Assembly: GCF_014466955.1 (NCBI RefSeq) | Contig: NZ_AP023396.1 | Span: forward strand, 6,882,001-6,946,000 | From: Nocardia wallacei | GTDB lineage: Bacteria > Actinomycetota > Actinomycetes > Mycobacteriales > Mycobacteriaceae | DNA length: 64,000 nucleotides | Direction of reading: 5' to 3' | In this document: positions 26,690-36,639 of the stretch, in pieces | Numbering within the stretch: the stretch's first letter is position 1 | How the letters are laid out: each line of letters opens with the position of its first letter | Translations under genes and position numbers: made by a program | The notes under the pieces: generated by a model | Seen by the model: the letters and a program-made list of their open reading frames with translations, nothing else | Database searches by the model: none | What the model was told of the DNA's origin: nothing

Positions 26690-27009
26690 GGCAGGGACTC
26701 CCCGGTCCGGGTCATGGCCGCGGCCGCATCGGCGTCGCCGCCCTGCACCGTGGTGTCGAAACCGCGCAGGACCTGGCCGTAGGCGGAGACCAGCTGGCCC
26801 GCTGTCGACAACGCCTGCGCGTGCTCGGAGACCGCCGCGGTGAACCGGGCCGCGAAGTCGGCGCCCAGCAGGCCCAGGTCGGCCGACAGCTTCTCCTGGT
26901 TCACGGCGCCCTCCGCGACGGCTGCCGCCGACGCCAGCTGTTGCGACACCGTATCCGCGATGGTGGTGTATGCGGCCATTGCGGCCGGATCGAGCTTCAG
27001 CGTGTTCAC
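26686..27009 (-). CDS. Small EspC/WXG100-like T7SS-associated protein
   Basis: 107 residues from GTG 27009, with GAGGGGGAACA just upstream. It begins with a short polar stretch, then two long amphipathic helices separated near GLLGADFAARF, resembling DUF2580/EspC-type partners. No signal peptide. First gene of the three-gene operon, ATGA-coupled to the next. Position beside glmM matches Rv3440c (about 103 residues, from memory). Confidence 0.75.
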   Translation of the reverse strand: MNTLKLDPAAMAAYTTIADTVSQQLASAAAVAEGAVNQEKLSADLGLLGADFAARFTAAVSEHAQALSTAGQLVSAYGQVLRGFDTTVQGGDADAAAAMTRTGESLP

Positions 27010-27173
27010 TGTTCCCCCTCACGGAAACCCAAGCTTGCGCTGTCGCATCAGGATTCGACGTCCACCATACGTGGCGGCGCCGGGACTTGCGCCCCGATCC
27101 CTCCGACGGCTGCCGGACGTCCCCTCGAGATTAACGCCTCACCGCAGCTCACGCACTCTTTCGCCGACTTCCC

Positions 27174-28541
27174 TCAGATGGCGGCTACCCGCTTGGCGAG
27201 ATCGTCGGCGAGCTCGCGGGCCCGATCGGGATCGGTGGCCTCGACCATCACGCGCACCAGCTGCTCGGTTCCGCTGGGCCGCAGCAGGACTCGCCCGGAC
27301 TCGCCGAGGATGCGTTCGGCCTCGGTGACGGCGTCGCGGATCTCGGGGGCCGCGGCGACGGCGGCGCGGTCCGACACGGGCACATTGATCAGTACCTGCG
27401 GTACGGTCCGGACCAAGCTCGCGAGGTCGTCGAGGCCGCGGCCGGTCTCGGCCATGCGGGCCATCAGCTTCAGACCCGTCAGCACGCCGTCGCCGGTGGT
27501 GCCGAACTTCGGGAAGACCACGTGCCCGGACTGCTCGCCGCCGAGGGTGTAGCCGCCGCGGCGCAACTCCTCCAGCACGTACCGGTCGCCGACGCCGGTG
27601 GTGCGCACCGTGATTCCGGCCTCGCGCATCGCGATGTGCAGGCCGAGATTGCTCATCACGGTCGCGACGAGAGTCTCGTGGGCGAGTTCGCCGGCCTCGT
27701 GCATGGCCACCGCGAGGATCGCCATGATCGCGTCGCCGTCGACCACCGCGCCCGCGGCGTCGACGGCCAGGCAGCGGTCGGCGTCGCCGTCGTGCGCCAG
27801 ACCGAGATCGGCGCCGTGCTCACGGACCGCGCGCTGGACCTGGTCCAGATGCGTGGAGCCGCAGCGGTCGTTGATGTTCAGGCCGTTCGGCTCGGCGTTG
27901 ATCGCGACGACCCGCGCGCCCGCCTCGCGGTAGGCCGCCGGGCCCACATCGGAGGCCGCGCCGTGCGCGCAGTCCACCACGACCGTCAGCCCGCTCAGGT
28001 CGCGGCCGGTCGCCTCCACCAGATGCTCGACATAGCGTTCGTGGGTGCCGTGCAGGCTGTAGTGATCGTCCACGTGACCGTCGACGCCGGACTGGCTCAG
28101 GATGCGGCCCAGCCCCGCCCCGGTCGGGCGCACGAAGGCCTGCTCGCGCACCAGTTCCTCGATGCGGTCCTCCACGGCGTCGTCGAGCTTGTGACCGCCC
28201 GCGGCGAAGATCTTGATGCCGTTGTCGGGCATCGGATTGTGCGAGGCGGAGATCATCACGCCCAGGCATGCGTCGTACGCGGCGGTCAGGTAGGCGACCG
28301 CCGGTGTCGGCAGCACCCCGACCGAGAGCACGTCCACCCCGGCGGCGGTGAGACCCGCGGTGACCGCGGCCTCCAGCATCTCGCCGCTGGCGCGCGGATC
28401 GCGGCCGACCACCGCCACCGCGCGGCGCTTGCCACGTCCGAGGACCTGCGCCGCCGCGGCCGAAACATGTAGCGCCAGTTCCGGACTCAACGACTCGTTG
28501 GCAAGCCCACGGACTCCGTCGGTGCCGAACAAACGTCCCAT
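27174..28541 (-). CDS. glmM: Phosphoglucosamine mutase
   Basis: 455 residues. Converts GlcN-6-P to GlcN-1-P, directly after GlmS in UDP-GlcNAc synthesis. The active-site phosphoserine is in [12 protein letters not shown] near residue 100, the metal-binding loop is DGDADRC near 250, and the sugar-binding GEQSGHV and phosphate-binding [12 protein letters not shown] loops are present. Downstream of the rpsI terminator, so it needs its own promoter within 28542-28660. Confidence 0.97.
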   Translation of the reverse strand: MGRLFGTDGVRGLANESLSPELALHVSAAAAQVLGRGKRRAVAVVGRDPRASGEMLEAAVTAGLTAAGVDVLSVGVLPTPAVAYLTAAYDACLGVMISASHNPMPDNGIKIFAAGGHKLDDAVEDRIEELVREQAFVRPTGAGLGRILSQSGVDGHVDDHYSLHGTHERYVEHLVEATGRDLSGLTVVVDCAHGAASDVGPAAYREAGARVVAINAEPNGLNINDRCGSTHLDQVQRAVREHGADLGLAHDGDADRCLAVDAAGAVVDGDAIMAILAVAMHEAGELAHETLVATVMSNLGLHIAMREAGITVRTTGVGDRYVLEELRRGGYTLGGEQSGHVVFPKFGTTGDGVLTGLKLMARMAETGRGLDDLASLVRTVPQVLINVPVSDRAAVAAAPEIRDAVTEAERILGESGRVLLRPSGTEQLVRVMVEATDPDRARELADDLAKRVAAI

Positions 28542-28669
28542 TCCCTCGCCCCTAATGTCTGATCGCGGTGCCCGGCCGCGGTCTTGGTTGCGCGTCCGCG
28601 GGAACCTCCATGGTCACGCAGGCTGCCCGTCTGCGTGGCCGATTGCGAAGCGCCGCGGCTGGATACAGC

Positions 28670-28706
28670 ACGAGAGCAGGCGCCCGGGAGGGGCGCCTGC
28701 TCTCGT
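28670..28706 (-). terminator. Strong hairpin terminator downstream of rpsI
   Basis: Perfect 16-bp stem (28670-28685 with 28691-28706, ACGAGAGCAGGCGCCC) and a 5-nt loop GGGAG. It lies about 75 bp past the rpsI stop and 130 bp before glmM, ending the rplM-rpsI transcript. Confidence 0.85.
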
Positions 28707-28732
28707 ACGAATGACGTAGCGACCGTACCCGA

Positions 28733-28755
28733 TCCGGCACCGTGTCGGTGCCGGA
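28733..28755 (-). terminator. Second hairpin directly after rpsI
   Basis: Perfect 10-bp stem TCCGGCACCG/CGGTGCCGGA with a 3-nt loop, 25 bp past the rpsI stop. With the hairpin at 28670-28706 it makes a tandem terminator. Confidence 0.7.
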
Positions 28756-28779
28756 CGGATACGGCCGCCCGCCGCAAGA

Positions 28780-29283
28780 TCAGCGCTTCGAGTACTGCGG
28801 AGCCTTGCGGGCCTTCTTCAGGCCGTACTTCTTGCGCTCGGTGGCGCGCGGGTCACGGGTCAGGAAGCCCGCCCGCTTCAGGGCCGGACGGTCGTCCGGG
28901 GTGACCTCGATCAGGGCGCGGGCGATGGCCAGCCGCAGCGCACCGGCCTGACCCGACGGGCCGCCGCCGACCAGGCGGGCGTACACGTCGAAGTTCTCCG
29001 TGCGCTCGACGGTGACCAGCGGGGACTTCACCAGCTGCTGGTGCACCTTGTTCGGGAAGTAGTCCTCGATGGTGCGGCCGTTCAGCACGAAGTTGCCGGA
29101 GCCGGGCACCAGGCGGACGCGGACCACGGCCTCCTTGCGACGGCCGACGGTCTGCACCGGGCGGTCGATGAGGGCCGGGGCGACGGTGGCCTCGAATGCC
29201 TCCTCGTAACCGGCGCCGTCCTCGACGACCTCGGCCGGGGCCTCCTCGACGTACTCTTCGTTGAATTCCTCAGGAGCGGTCAC
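28780..29283 (-). CDS. rpsI: 30S ribosomal protein S9
   Basis: 167 residues. The conserved S9 core runs from about residue 40 ([15 protein letters not shown]) to the basic tail [12 protein letters not shown] that reaches the ribosomal P site. An acidic N-terminal extension of about 38 residues ([18 protein letters not shown]) is typical of actinobacteria. ATGA-type overlap with rplM (4 nt). Confidence 0.98.
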   Translation of the reverse strand: MTAPEEFNEEYVEEAPAEVVEDGAGYEEAFEATVAPALIDRPVQTVGRRKEAVVRVRLVPGSGNFVLNGRTIEDYFPNKVHQQLVKSPLVTVERTENFDVYARLVGGGPSGQAGALRLAIARALIEVTPDDRPALKRAGFLTRDPRATERKKYGLKKARKAPQYSKR

Positions 29284-29723
29284 TGGGCCACCTGCTTGAT
29301 CTCGAACGGAACGGGCTGCTGGGCCGCGTGCGGGTGCGACGGGCCGGCGTAGACCTTCAGCTTGCGGGCGATCTGGTTGCCCAACTTGTTCTTCGGGATC
29401 ATGCCCTTGATGGCACGCTCCACGACACGCTCGGGACGGGTCTCCATCAGCTGACGGACAGACCGGGTCTTCAGACCGCCCGGGAACCCGGAGTGGGTGT
29501 GGATGAACTTGCGATCGGCCTTGTTGCCGGCGATCGCGATCTTGTCGGCGTTGATGATGATGACGAAATCGCCACCATCGACGTTCGGCGCGTAGGTCGG
29601 CTTGGTCTTGCCCCGCAGCAGATTCGCTGCCTGCACGGCAAGGCGGCCGAGCACTACGTCAGTGGCATCGATGACGTACCACTGCCGGGTCACGTCACCC
29701 GCCTTCGGGCTGTACGTAGGCAC
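29280..29723 (-). CDS. rplM: 50S ribosomal protein L13
   Basis: 147 residues from GTG 29723 ([20 protein letters not shown]), preceded by AGGGAAGC. Contains [27 protein letters not shown] and the C-terminal [15 protein letters not shown]. Longer upstream in-frame readings run into repeat DNA and are rejected. First gene of the rplM-rpsI operon. Confidence 0.98.
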   Translation of the reverse strand: MPTYSPKAGDVTRQWYVIDATDVVLGRLAVQAANLLRGKTKPTYAPNVDGGDFVIIINADKIAIAGNKADRKFIHTHSGFPGGLKTRSVRQLMETRPERVVERAIKGMIPKNKLGNQIARKLKVYAGPSHPHAAQQPVPFEIKQVAQ

Positions 29724-30306
29724 AGTGCTTCCCTGTCTGTCGTCGGTGTTCTGCCGGCCAGGCGAGCGGTCGGGTGATCCCGGCGGCCAGTGGAGACCCG
29801 GGGCCCGTCGGACGACGCGAGAATCCCGCGACGTACCGCACGCCAACGGGCAACGATACCAGCAGGCCGAACGACCCTCGAAATCGGTCGCCCGAGCCAT
29901 CCGCCCGGCACGGATCCGGGCGCTACCGGCCCGCTGCCGGTCACCCTCACTGCCCACAGCCGGGTACCGATGCCGACAACCTGCGCCGCCCGCGTCCCCG
30001 GCCAGACCTCCCGCGAAGACGTCCTGCGGACAGACACCGACAACCCGCGGCTCACCTGCGCCGACAGCCGAACCTCCCGACAAGATGTCCGGCAGACGAA
30101 CACCGACACCGACGGCCCGTGGCTCACCCTGCGCCGACAGCCAGCCTCCCGACAAGATGTCCGGCAGACGAACACCGACACCGACGGCCCGTGGCTCATC
30201 CTGCGCGGACAGCCGGCCTCCCGGCGAGATGTCCTGTGGATGACGGCCGAGGCCGACGGCCTGTGGTGCCCCCTTGGCTCATGTCGGGACGCCGAACGAG
30301 CTTGTT
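29724..30306. other. Repeat-rich intergenic region between rplM and the Hsp70-like gene
   Basis: About 580 bp. The part next to rplM must hold the ribosomal operon promoter, which I could not pinpoint; the rest is occupied by the 72-bp minisatellite at 30007-30288. All six frames are long because of composition, but none has a start site or recognisable protein. Confidence 0.5.
30007..30288. repeat. 72-bp minisatellite, about four units
   Basis: Units begin CCTCCCG at 30007, 30073, 30145 and 30217. The two central units (72 bp each) are nearly identical (GACAAGATGTCCGGCAGACG core and CCGTGGCTCA); the first is 66 bp and the last diverges. The unit is a multiple of three, so it can be read as a 24-residue repeat in several frames, but no ribosome-binding site or codon bias supports translation. 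Confidence 0.85.
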
Positions 30307-30307
30307 C

Positions 30308-32299
30308 TCAGACTTTGCGCGAGCGCTCGCTGGGCTCCGGCTCGTTGTCGTACTCGGCGTTTCGAGCGGGCTGGGCTCCGGTCGAGGGCTCGACGGGCTG
30401 GTCGGACGGGCGGCGGCCCAGGACGGTGGCCAGTTGGTCGTCGGGCGGGATTTCGGGTGGGCGGGTGAAGCGGCCACCGGTTTCGGTGAGCGCGGTCTGG
30501 TCACGGGTGATGCGGGTGGTCTGCTCGTGGTCGGGCTCGCGGGCGGCGTGGCGGCCGTGGCGTGGCGGCGAATCCGATTCGCGCGCAAGGGTTTCCGATC
30601 CGCGTCGGGACGGCGCAGCGGCGGGGCCGATGTGCCGCGCGCCCTGATCGACGGGACGGCCACCGGCGTGGCGCACCGGATCGGACGGGATGCGCAGGCT
30701 GTGCCGTCCGCCCTCCTCGACCGGCGCCGCGGTCAGGGGTCCGGCAGCCGTCGGCCCGGATTGTGCCCCTGCCGAGCCGAAATGCTGGGTCGGTACCGCC
30801 CCCGGTCCCCCGCTGGGCATGCCGGGCGTCGCCTGTCCAGCCGACCCCGGCCCGGAGTTCCCCGGGTCCACCCCGGATTCCCCCGACGCCGGGCGTCCCC
30901 CGCCCGGCTGTCCGGTGTCCTGAGCGGAACCACGCGCGCCGGGCGACTGCCCGGGCTGATGGCCCGCCCCGAGTGCCGTTGCCCCCGCCCCGGACGACGG
31001 CCCCCCGAGCGGCGATCCGGGTGTGACAGGCCCTGAACCGGAAGCAGGACCACCGAGCGGCGGCCCCGATGACCCCGAGCCCGACGACAGACCGCCAGGC
31101 TGCGATCCCGCAACGGGACCCGAACCCGACGACATGCCCCCATGTGGTGGCCCCGATGAAGCCGGACCCGAGGCTGAGTCGCCGAGCGGCCCCGATGAGC
31201 CCGAGCCCGACGACAGACCTCGGGGCTGTGGTCCCGGTGTGGAGCCCGGACCGGGCGGTCCTCCGTGTGGGGATCCCGGTGTGGCGGGACCTGAACCGGG
31301 GAGAGGTCCGGTGAGCGGCGAGGCCGTCGGGCCCGACGGCGCTCCGGACTGCGATCCCGGGGCGGCGGGTGCTCGCGGGCCGGGGGTCGGATCGGCCTGG
31401 CGCGCAGCGGGTCCCGAGGTGGGGATGGGTGGGTGGTCCGGCTCCTCGTCGGCGTATTCGCTGTCGGTGACCAGCAGGTGCGCGGCGCCCAGCGCCAGCG
31501 CGTGCATCGGGTGGTCGGCGACGCGCAGCCGGTGGCCCAGGTGATTCTGGAAGGCCAGCCGCAGCGCGTCGTTGAAACACACGTTCCCGGTGAGCAGCAC
31601 GGTCGAGGTGTCGGCGCCGATGGAGCGGGCCGCGGCCATCACCTCGATCACCACGTTGTCGGCGGACTGGGCGTCGCGCATGGCGTCGGGGACGATCGGC
31701 ACGCCGACGGATTCGGTCGGCTGCTCGTCGTCGCCGTGCACCGCGACCACCAGACAGACCCGGCCGTCGGAGTACACGCCGGTGGCCCCGTGACCGCCGC
31801 GACCGGCCGCGGGCGGGCGAACCAAGCCGAGCGCCCGCACATAGCCCGACAACGCCACCGATTCCGGTAGCGGTTCGGTTGCCACATCCAGCATCTCGAC
31901 GACCCGACAGTATTCATCGATCTTCTCGTCCGGCCAGTCGTCCGGGTAGGGCAGCGCCACGACCTGCGGCTTGCCGCGCACATGTTTGCCGATCGCGGCC
32001 AGCGGGTTGTACAGCCGCGCGCGGAACACCAACTCCACCGGCCAGGTCGCGCCCGCGATCCGGATCTGCCGATGGCCGAGTACGTCGCGCACATCGGAGA
32101 TGGCGATGCCCAGGTCGGGACGCTGCCGCTCGGCGCCTGCCGTGTGCAGTCGGCCCGACGCGTCCGCCAGCAGATACGCCGGCGGCGTGTATGTGCCTTC
32201 CACCTGGACCGGGCGGATCGGTGTGCCACCGCCGCCTGCGGCCACGGACACCACATCCCAGCCGAGATGCACTGCCCCAACTCGAGCCGTCACACGCAT
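30308..32299 (-). CDS. Hsp70-like actin-fold protein with long Gly/Ser/Pro-rich C-terminal region
   Basis: 663 residues. Residues 1-285 resemble an actin/Hsp70 ATPase: N-terminal GWDVVSVAAGGG, and TVLLTGNVCFNDALRLAF with DHPMHALALGAAHL at the end of the domain. The rest (about 295-663) is low complexity: first Gly/Ser/Pro repeats (SGSGSSGP-like), then a charged tail. No membrane helix. The domain style is shared with the protein at 1956. Its place near rplM recalls Rv3446c-type T7SS-associated proteins of Mtb, but I cannot confirm orthology. Confidence 0.6.
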   Translation of the reverse strand: MRVTARVGAVHLGWDVVSVAAGGGGTPIRPVQVEGTYTPPAYLLADASGRLHTAGAERQRPDLGIAISDVRDVLGHRQIRIAGATWPVELVFRARLYNPLAAIGKHVRGKPQVVALPYPDDWPDEKIDEYCRVVEMLDVATEPLPESVALSGYVRALGLVRPPAAGRGGHGATGVYSDGRVCLVVAVHGDDEQPTESVGVPIVPDAMRDAQSADNVVIEVMAAARSIGADTSTVLLTGNVCFNDALRLAFQNHLGHRLRVADHPMHALALGAAHLLVTDSEYADEEPDHPPIPTSGPAARQADPTPGPRAPAAPGSQSGAPSGPTASPLTGPLPGSGPATPGSPHGGPPGPGSTPGPQPRGLSSGSGSSGPLGDSASGPASSGPPHGGMSSGSGPVAGSQPGGLSSGSGSSGPPLGGPASGSGPVTPGSPLGGPSSGAGATALGAGHQPGQSPGARGSAQDTGQPGGGRPASGESGVDPGNSGPGSAGQATPGMPSGGPGAVPTQHFGSAGAQSGPTAAGPLTAAPVEEGGRHSLRIPSDPVRHAGGRPVDQGARHIGPAAAPSRRGSETLARESDSPPRHGRHAAREPDHEQTTRITRDQTALTETGGRFTRPPEIPPDDQLATVLGRRPSDQPVEPSTGAQPARNAEYDNEPEPSERSRKV

Positions 32300-32372
32300 A
32301 AGTGTGCCTGCTGCGCTGCCGACACGCTCGGGGCAGGGCGGAAATCCCGCACTGAGCTGCGGGTTCGCTGGG

Positions 32373-34994
32373 TCATGCCGAGGACTTCTTCAGACGCAGC
32401 CGCCACCATGTCAGTACCGACAGCACCGCCGTGATCACCAGCAGCATGCCGATGTCGAGCAGCCAGAAGCCGGACTTGTGCTGCCAGATCGCGTCCGGCT
32501 GGGCGTTCGCGAACAGATAGCGGAGATCGACCGTCGCTGCTCCCGAGGCGAAGCCCCAGCGCGACGGGAAGATATAGGACAGCTGCTCGAGCACGATGCG
32601 GTCGGTCACCGGGATCATGCCGCCGGCCATCACCAGCTGGCACATGATCATCACGACCAGCAGCGGCATCACCTGCTCGTTGGACTTCGCGACCGTGGAC
32701 AGCAGCAGGCCGATGACGACACATGCCACCGCCGTGAACGCCAGATCGAAATACAGCTCCACACTGCCCGACGGAATGAGCGCGCCCTTGCCGGGCGGGT
32801 TCTTACCCGCCAGCACGATCGCCACCAGCACCGCCGACTGCAGCAGGGCCGCGATGCCGAAGATGGCGACCTTCGCCAGCAGGTACGCCGACGGCAGCAG
32901 CCCCACCGCGCGCTCGCGGAAGAAGATCGGGCGCTCGCCGACCAGGTCGCGCACGGTCAGCGTCGAGCCCATGAAGCAGGCGCCGAGAATGAGCACCACC
33001 AGCAACTGCTGGGTCTCACCGCCGCCGTCGAGGACGAAGGTGCCGTCCGGCAGCGGCACCGGCACTCCGGGCGCGAAGCCGTTCTCGCCCGGGACCACCA
33101 GCGACAGGATGCCCAGCACGAACGGCAGCACCACCAGGAACGCCAGATAGCCGCGGTCGGCCAGGATCAGCCGCACCTGCCGTCTCGACAGTGTCGAGAA
33201 CTGTTTCCACCCACTGGATTTCGGTGGTTGGCCGGAGACGCCGCGCGGCGCGACCGGAGGGGGCGGCGGGGTCGCGGCGGCCTGCCGGGACCGGTAGTGC
33301 GCGAAGGCCCGGTCCGGGTCGGCCGCGACCCGCGCGAAGATGTCCGCCCAGTCGCTGGTGCCCAGGAAGTCGCCGACGGTGGCGGGATGCCCGCAGAACG
33401 CCGTCTTGCCGCCGGGCGCCAGCAGCAGCACCTGATCGCACATGTCGAGGCAGGCCACCGAGTGCGTGACGACGATGACCGTGCGCCCCGCGTCGGCCAG
33501 CTCGCGCAACATAGTCATCACCTGGCGGTCCAGCGCCGGGTCCAGGCCGGAGGTGGGCTCGTCGAGCAGCAGCAGCGCCGGGCCGGTCAGCAGTTCGAGG
33601 GCGACCGAGGCGCGCTTGCGCTGACCGCCGGACAGCTTGTCGACACGGGTGTCGGCGTGCTCGGTGAGCGAAAGCTCCTTCAGCACACCATCGATGACCT
33701 GCTGGCGGTCGGCCTTGCTGGAGTCGGGCGGCAGGCGCAGTTCGGCGGCGAAACCGAGGGCCTGGCGCACGGTGAGCTGGCGGTGCAGCACGTCGTCCTG
33801 GGGCACCATGCCGATTCGGCTGCGCATGGCCTCGTACTCGGCGTGCAGGTTGCGGCCCTCGAAGGTGACCACACCGGCGGACGGATGCGTAGATCCCGCG
33901 ATGAGTTTCGACAGCGTGGACTTGCCCGCGCCGGAGGGACCGATGAGCGCGGTCAGGGTGCCGCGTCCGGCCTGCATGTTCACATCGATCAGCAGTTGCT
34001 TGTTGCCCTCGACGGTGAACCCGACGCCGTGCACGTGCAGGCCCTGCTCGGTGACGGGCTTCTTGCGGTGCTTGAGGGTCCCCTCCTGCACCACGAAGTC
34101 GACGTTGCCGATGGTGACGATGTCGCGCTCGCGCAGCGCCACTCGCTGCTCGCGTCGGCCGTTGACGAAGGTGCCGTTGGCCGAGCCGACGTCCTCGAGA
34201 ACCAGCCCCTCGGCGCCCTTGACCAGGCGGGCGTGCCGGCGCGAGGCCAGCGGATCGTTGACGACGATCTGGTTGTCGCTGGTACGGCCGATGGTCAGGC
34301 CGCCGGCCGGGATGCGGTCGGCGCGGGCGATCGGCGCGGTGGACGCGCGGGCGCGCACCGGCGGCAGCGCCGAGGTGTCGGCCTTGGTCGTCATGTTGAC
34401 ATTCGGCAGGTTCGCGCTCGGCCCCGACGGAAACGGCTGGCGGGGGGCCGAATTCGGCCGCTGCGGCGGCGTCCGATCACGCCCGTGCGGCGGCGACTGC
34501 GGACGCTGCGGCGGCCCCTGGGGTCGCTGCGGCGGCTGGTGCGGACGCTGGGACGCCTGCGGCCGCTGGCCCGAGGGCGGCTGCTGACGATGTCCACCCG
34601 GCGGGGTCTGCCCGCGCGGATGCCCGTCTCCCGCAGCCTGTCCCCGCGACGGCGCAGGACGCTGCGGCGGCGCCTGCCGCGCGGCATCGGGCACCAGATG
34701 CAGCAGCGGGCCGGTGACCGCGTCCCCCAGCCGAACCAGCGTCGGCCGCTCGATCGACAGCGGATCGGTCAACCGCTGCGCGTCCACGAACACGCCGTTG
34801 GTACTTCCGTTGTCGCTGAGTATCCAGGTATTACCCTGCCAAGTCAGTGTCGCGTGCACACGGGAAACCAGCGGGCTGTCGACGAACAGCAGTACCTCCG
34901 GCGCGCGGCCCACGGTGACGTGCTGAGTGGAGTCGAAGACCCGATCGGTTCCCTCATGGCGCACGGTGATCTTCTGCGCCCCCGGTGATGACAT
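32373..34994 (-). CDS. FHA-domain ABC transporter (ATPase and permease fused, Rv1747-like)
   Basis: 873 residues from ATG 34994; an upstream ATG at 35024 is less likely. The order is FHA domain 1 (about 20-95), Pro/Gln-rich linker, FHA domain 2 (about 230-300, GRTSDNQIVVNDP), ABC ATPase (Walker A GPSGAGKST near 350, signature LSGGQRKRAS, Walker B LLLDEPTSG), then an ABC-2 permease with about six helices (610-873). This is the architecture of mycobacterial Rv1747, a cell-envelope lipid exporter whose FHA domains read Ser/Thr-kinase phosphorylation. Substrate not shown. Confidence 0.92.
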   Translation of the reverse strand: MSSPGAQKITVRHEGTDRVFDSTQHVTVGRAPEVLLFVDSPLVSRVHATLTWQGNTWILSDNGSTNGVFVDAQRLTDPLSIERPTLVRLGDAVTGPLLHLVPDAARQAPPQRPAPSRGQAAGDGHPRGQTPPGGHRQQPPSGQRPQASQRPHQPPQRPQGPPQRPQSPPHGRDRTPPQRPNSAPRQPFPSGPSANLPNVNMTTKADTSALPPVRARASTAPIARADRIPAGGLTIGRTSDNQIVVNDPLASRRHARLVKGAEGLVLEDVGSANGTFVNGRREQRVALRERDIVTIGNVDFVVQEGTLKHRKKPVTEQGLHVHGVGFTVEGNKQLLIDVNMQAGRGTLTALIGPSGAGKSTLSKLIAGSTHPSAGVVTFEGRNLHAEYEAMRSRIGMVPQDDVLHRQLTVRQALGFAAELRLPPDSSKADRQQVIDGVLKELSLTEHADTRVDKLSGGQRKRASVALELLTGPALLLLDEPTSGLDPALDRQVMTMLRELADAGRTVIVVTHSVACLDMCDQVLLLAPGGKTAFCGHPATVGDFLGTSDWADIFARVAADPDRAFAHYRSRQAAATPPPPPVAPRGVSGQPPKSSGWKQFSTLSRRQVRLILADRGYLAFLVVLPFVLGILSLVVPGENGFAPGVPVPLPDGTFVLDGGGETQQLLVVLILGACFMGSTLTVRDLVGERPIFFRERAVGLLPSAYLLAKVAIFGIAALLQSAVLVAIVLAGKNPPGKGALIPSGSVELYFDLAFTAVACVVIGLLLSTVAKSNEQVMPLLVVMIMCQLVMAGGMIPVTDRIVLEQLSYIFPSRWGFASGAATVDLRYLFANAQPDAIWQHKSGFWLLDIGMLLVITAVLSVLTWWRLRLKKSSA

Positions 34995-35107
34995 GTGCCG
35001 GATCCTATGCGATGACCCGGACATCGGTGAGGCCCGAAGCTGCCCTCGATTACTCTGTACCGGCGACCGCGACCGAGACGTGACCGGCCCCGGGGAGGGA
35101 GTGAAGG

Positions 35108-36544
35108 GTGGCGAGACGCCTAGCCATCACGGCGCTGACCCTGGCAGCCATGGTGCTGACGGGCTGCACGATGACCGTCGACGGCCGGGCGGTGTCGATC
35201 TACGACGACCCGTTCAAAGTCGCCGGGCTCCCCACCACCGACGGTCCCAGCGGCCCGCGCGAGGGCGTCCCCGACTCCCCGATGTCGGCTGTCGGCGGCG
35301 ATCGGGGCGAGATCGACAAGCTGGCGCTCAACGCCATCGACGACATCCAAACCTATTGGCAGGGTGAGTATCACAAGGAGTTCCAGGGCGATTTCGCGCC
35401 GGTGGGCAAATTCTATTCGTGGAACGCCAAGGACCCGAAGTCGCAGGAGAGCCAGTTCTGTAAGGAGAGCACCTACCACCTGGTGAACGCGGCCTACTGC
35501 CGACTGGACAACTCCGTCGGCTGGGACCGCGGCGTGCTGCTGCCGATGATGCAGGAGAGCTTCGGCAAGATGGCGGTGGTCATGGTGCTGGCGCACGAGT
35601 ACGGGCACGCCATCCAGACCATGTCGCGCATCGTCGGCGCCAAGGATCCGGTGATCGTCAAGGAGCAGCAGGCCGACTGTTTCGCGGGGGCCTTCATGCG
35701 GCACGTGGCCGAAGGCAGCGCGGCGCACTTCACCATCAACACCTCCGACGGCCTGAACAATGTCCTCGCCGCGACGGTCGCGATCCGCGACGCCAACCCC
35801 GAGGACCCGGAGGCCGTGCACGGCTCCGCATTCGAGCGCGTGACCGCCGTCCAGATCGGCTTCACCGACGGCCCCAAGGGCTGCAAGGCGATCGACATGA
35901 AGGACATCAACCAGCGCCGCAAGAACCTGCCGCAGTCGTTCGAGAGCGATCCCAACCGCGGCGAGATGAAGATCACCAAGGCCAGCCTGATCGAGCTGAG
36001 CAAGGCGATGGCCGACATCATGCCGGTGCCCTCCGAGCCCGCCTACGACTACCACGGCGCGACGCTGAACTGCCGCGACGGCGCCGACACCGCGCCGGTC
36101 ACCTACTGCCCGGCGACGAACACGATCGGCACCGACGTACCGGCCCTCGCCGAACGCGGCCTGGCGAACACCGCGCAGCACGACGGCTTCCCGACCCGCG
36201 TGGGCGGCGACTACAACGCCTACGTCGTGTTCGTGTCCCGTTACGCGCTGGCGGTGCAGAACAACGCGCACCAGGCCCTGACCGGTGCGAAGACCGGCCT
36301 GCGCGCCGCCTGCCTGGCCGGGGTGATCACGGCGAAGCTCGGCGATCAGAACCGCGATCCCGCGCACGGCGACATCACCCTGTCCCCCGGCGATCTCGAC
36401 AAGGCCGTCTCCGGCCTGCTCAGCGACGGACTCGCCGCCAGCGACGTGGAGGGCAACACCGTCCGCAGCGGCTTCGCCCGCGTCGACGCCTTCCGCGCCG
36501 GCGTCCTCGGTAACCGCCAGACCTGTCAATCCCGGTACTCCTGA
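35108..36544 (+). CDS. Zinc metallopeptidase lipoprotein (neutral zinc peptidase family)
   Basis: 478 residues from GTG 35108. Lipoprotein signal with lipobox LTGC. Zinc motif HEYGH near residue 164 within VMVLAHEYGHAIQ, and a third ligand probably Glu in KEQQADCFAGAF about 30 residues later, the arrangement of YpfJ-type putative neutral zinc metallopeptidases. It faces the outside of the membrane. A large C-terminal domain follows. Divergent from the FHA-ABC gene. Substrate unknown. Confidence 0.88.
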   Translation: MARRLAITALTLAAMVLTGCTMTVDGRAVSIYDDPFKVAGLPTTDGPSGPREGVPDSPMSAVGGDRGEIDKLALNAIDDIQTYWQGEYHKEFQGDFAPVGKFYSWNAKDPKSQESQFCKESTYHLVNAAYCRLDNSVGWDRGVLLPMMQESFGKMAVVMVLAHEYGHAIQTMSRIVGAKDPVIVKEQQADCFAGAFMRHVAEGSAAHFTINTSDGLNNVLAATVAIRDANPEDPEAVHGSAFERVTAVQIGFTDGPKGCKAIDMKDINQRRKNLPQSFESDPNRGEMKITKASLIELSKAMADIMPVPSEPAYDYHGATLNCRDGADTAPVTYCPATNTIGTDVPALAERGLANTAQHDGFPTRVGGDYNAYVVFVSRYALAVQNNAHQALTGAKTGLRAACLAGVITAKLGDQNRDPAHGDITLSPGDLDKAVSGLLSDGLAASDVEGNTVRSGFARVDAFRAGVLGNRQTCQSRYS

Positions 36545-36639
36545 GCAGGTTTCGCCCCGATCGGTTCGGAAGCAGGTGGAACCGAACCGGTCTCGCGCGC
36601 ATCCAATTCAGACAGGGGGATATTCGTCCCCTTCGTGTG

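Noticed and set aside
29774..31036. Plus-strand reading frame through the 72-bp minisatellite into the Hsp70-like gene
   Set aside because: Composition-driven and repeat-driven; the downstream half is antisense to a supported gene, and there is no start signal.
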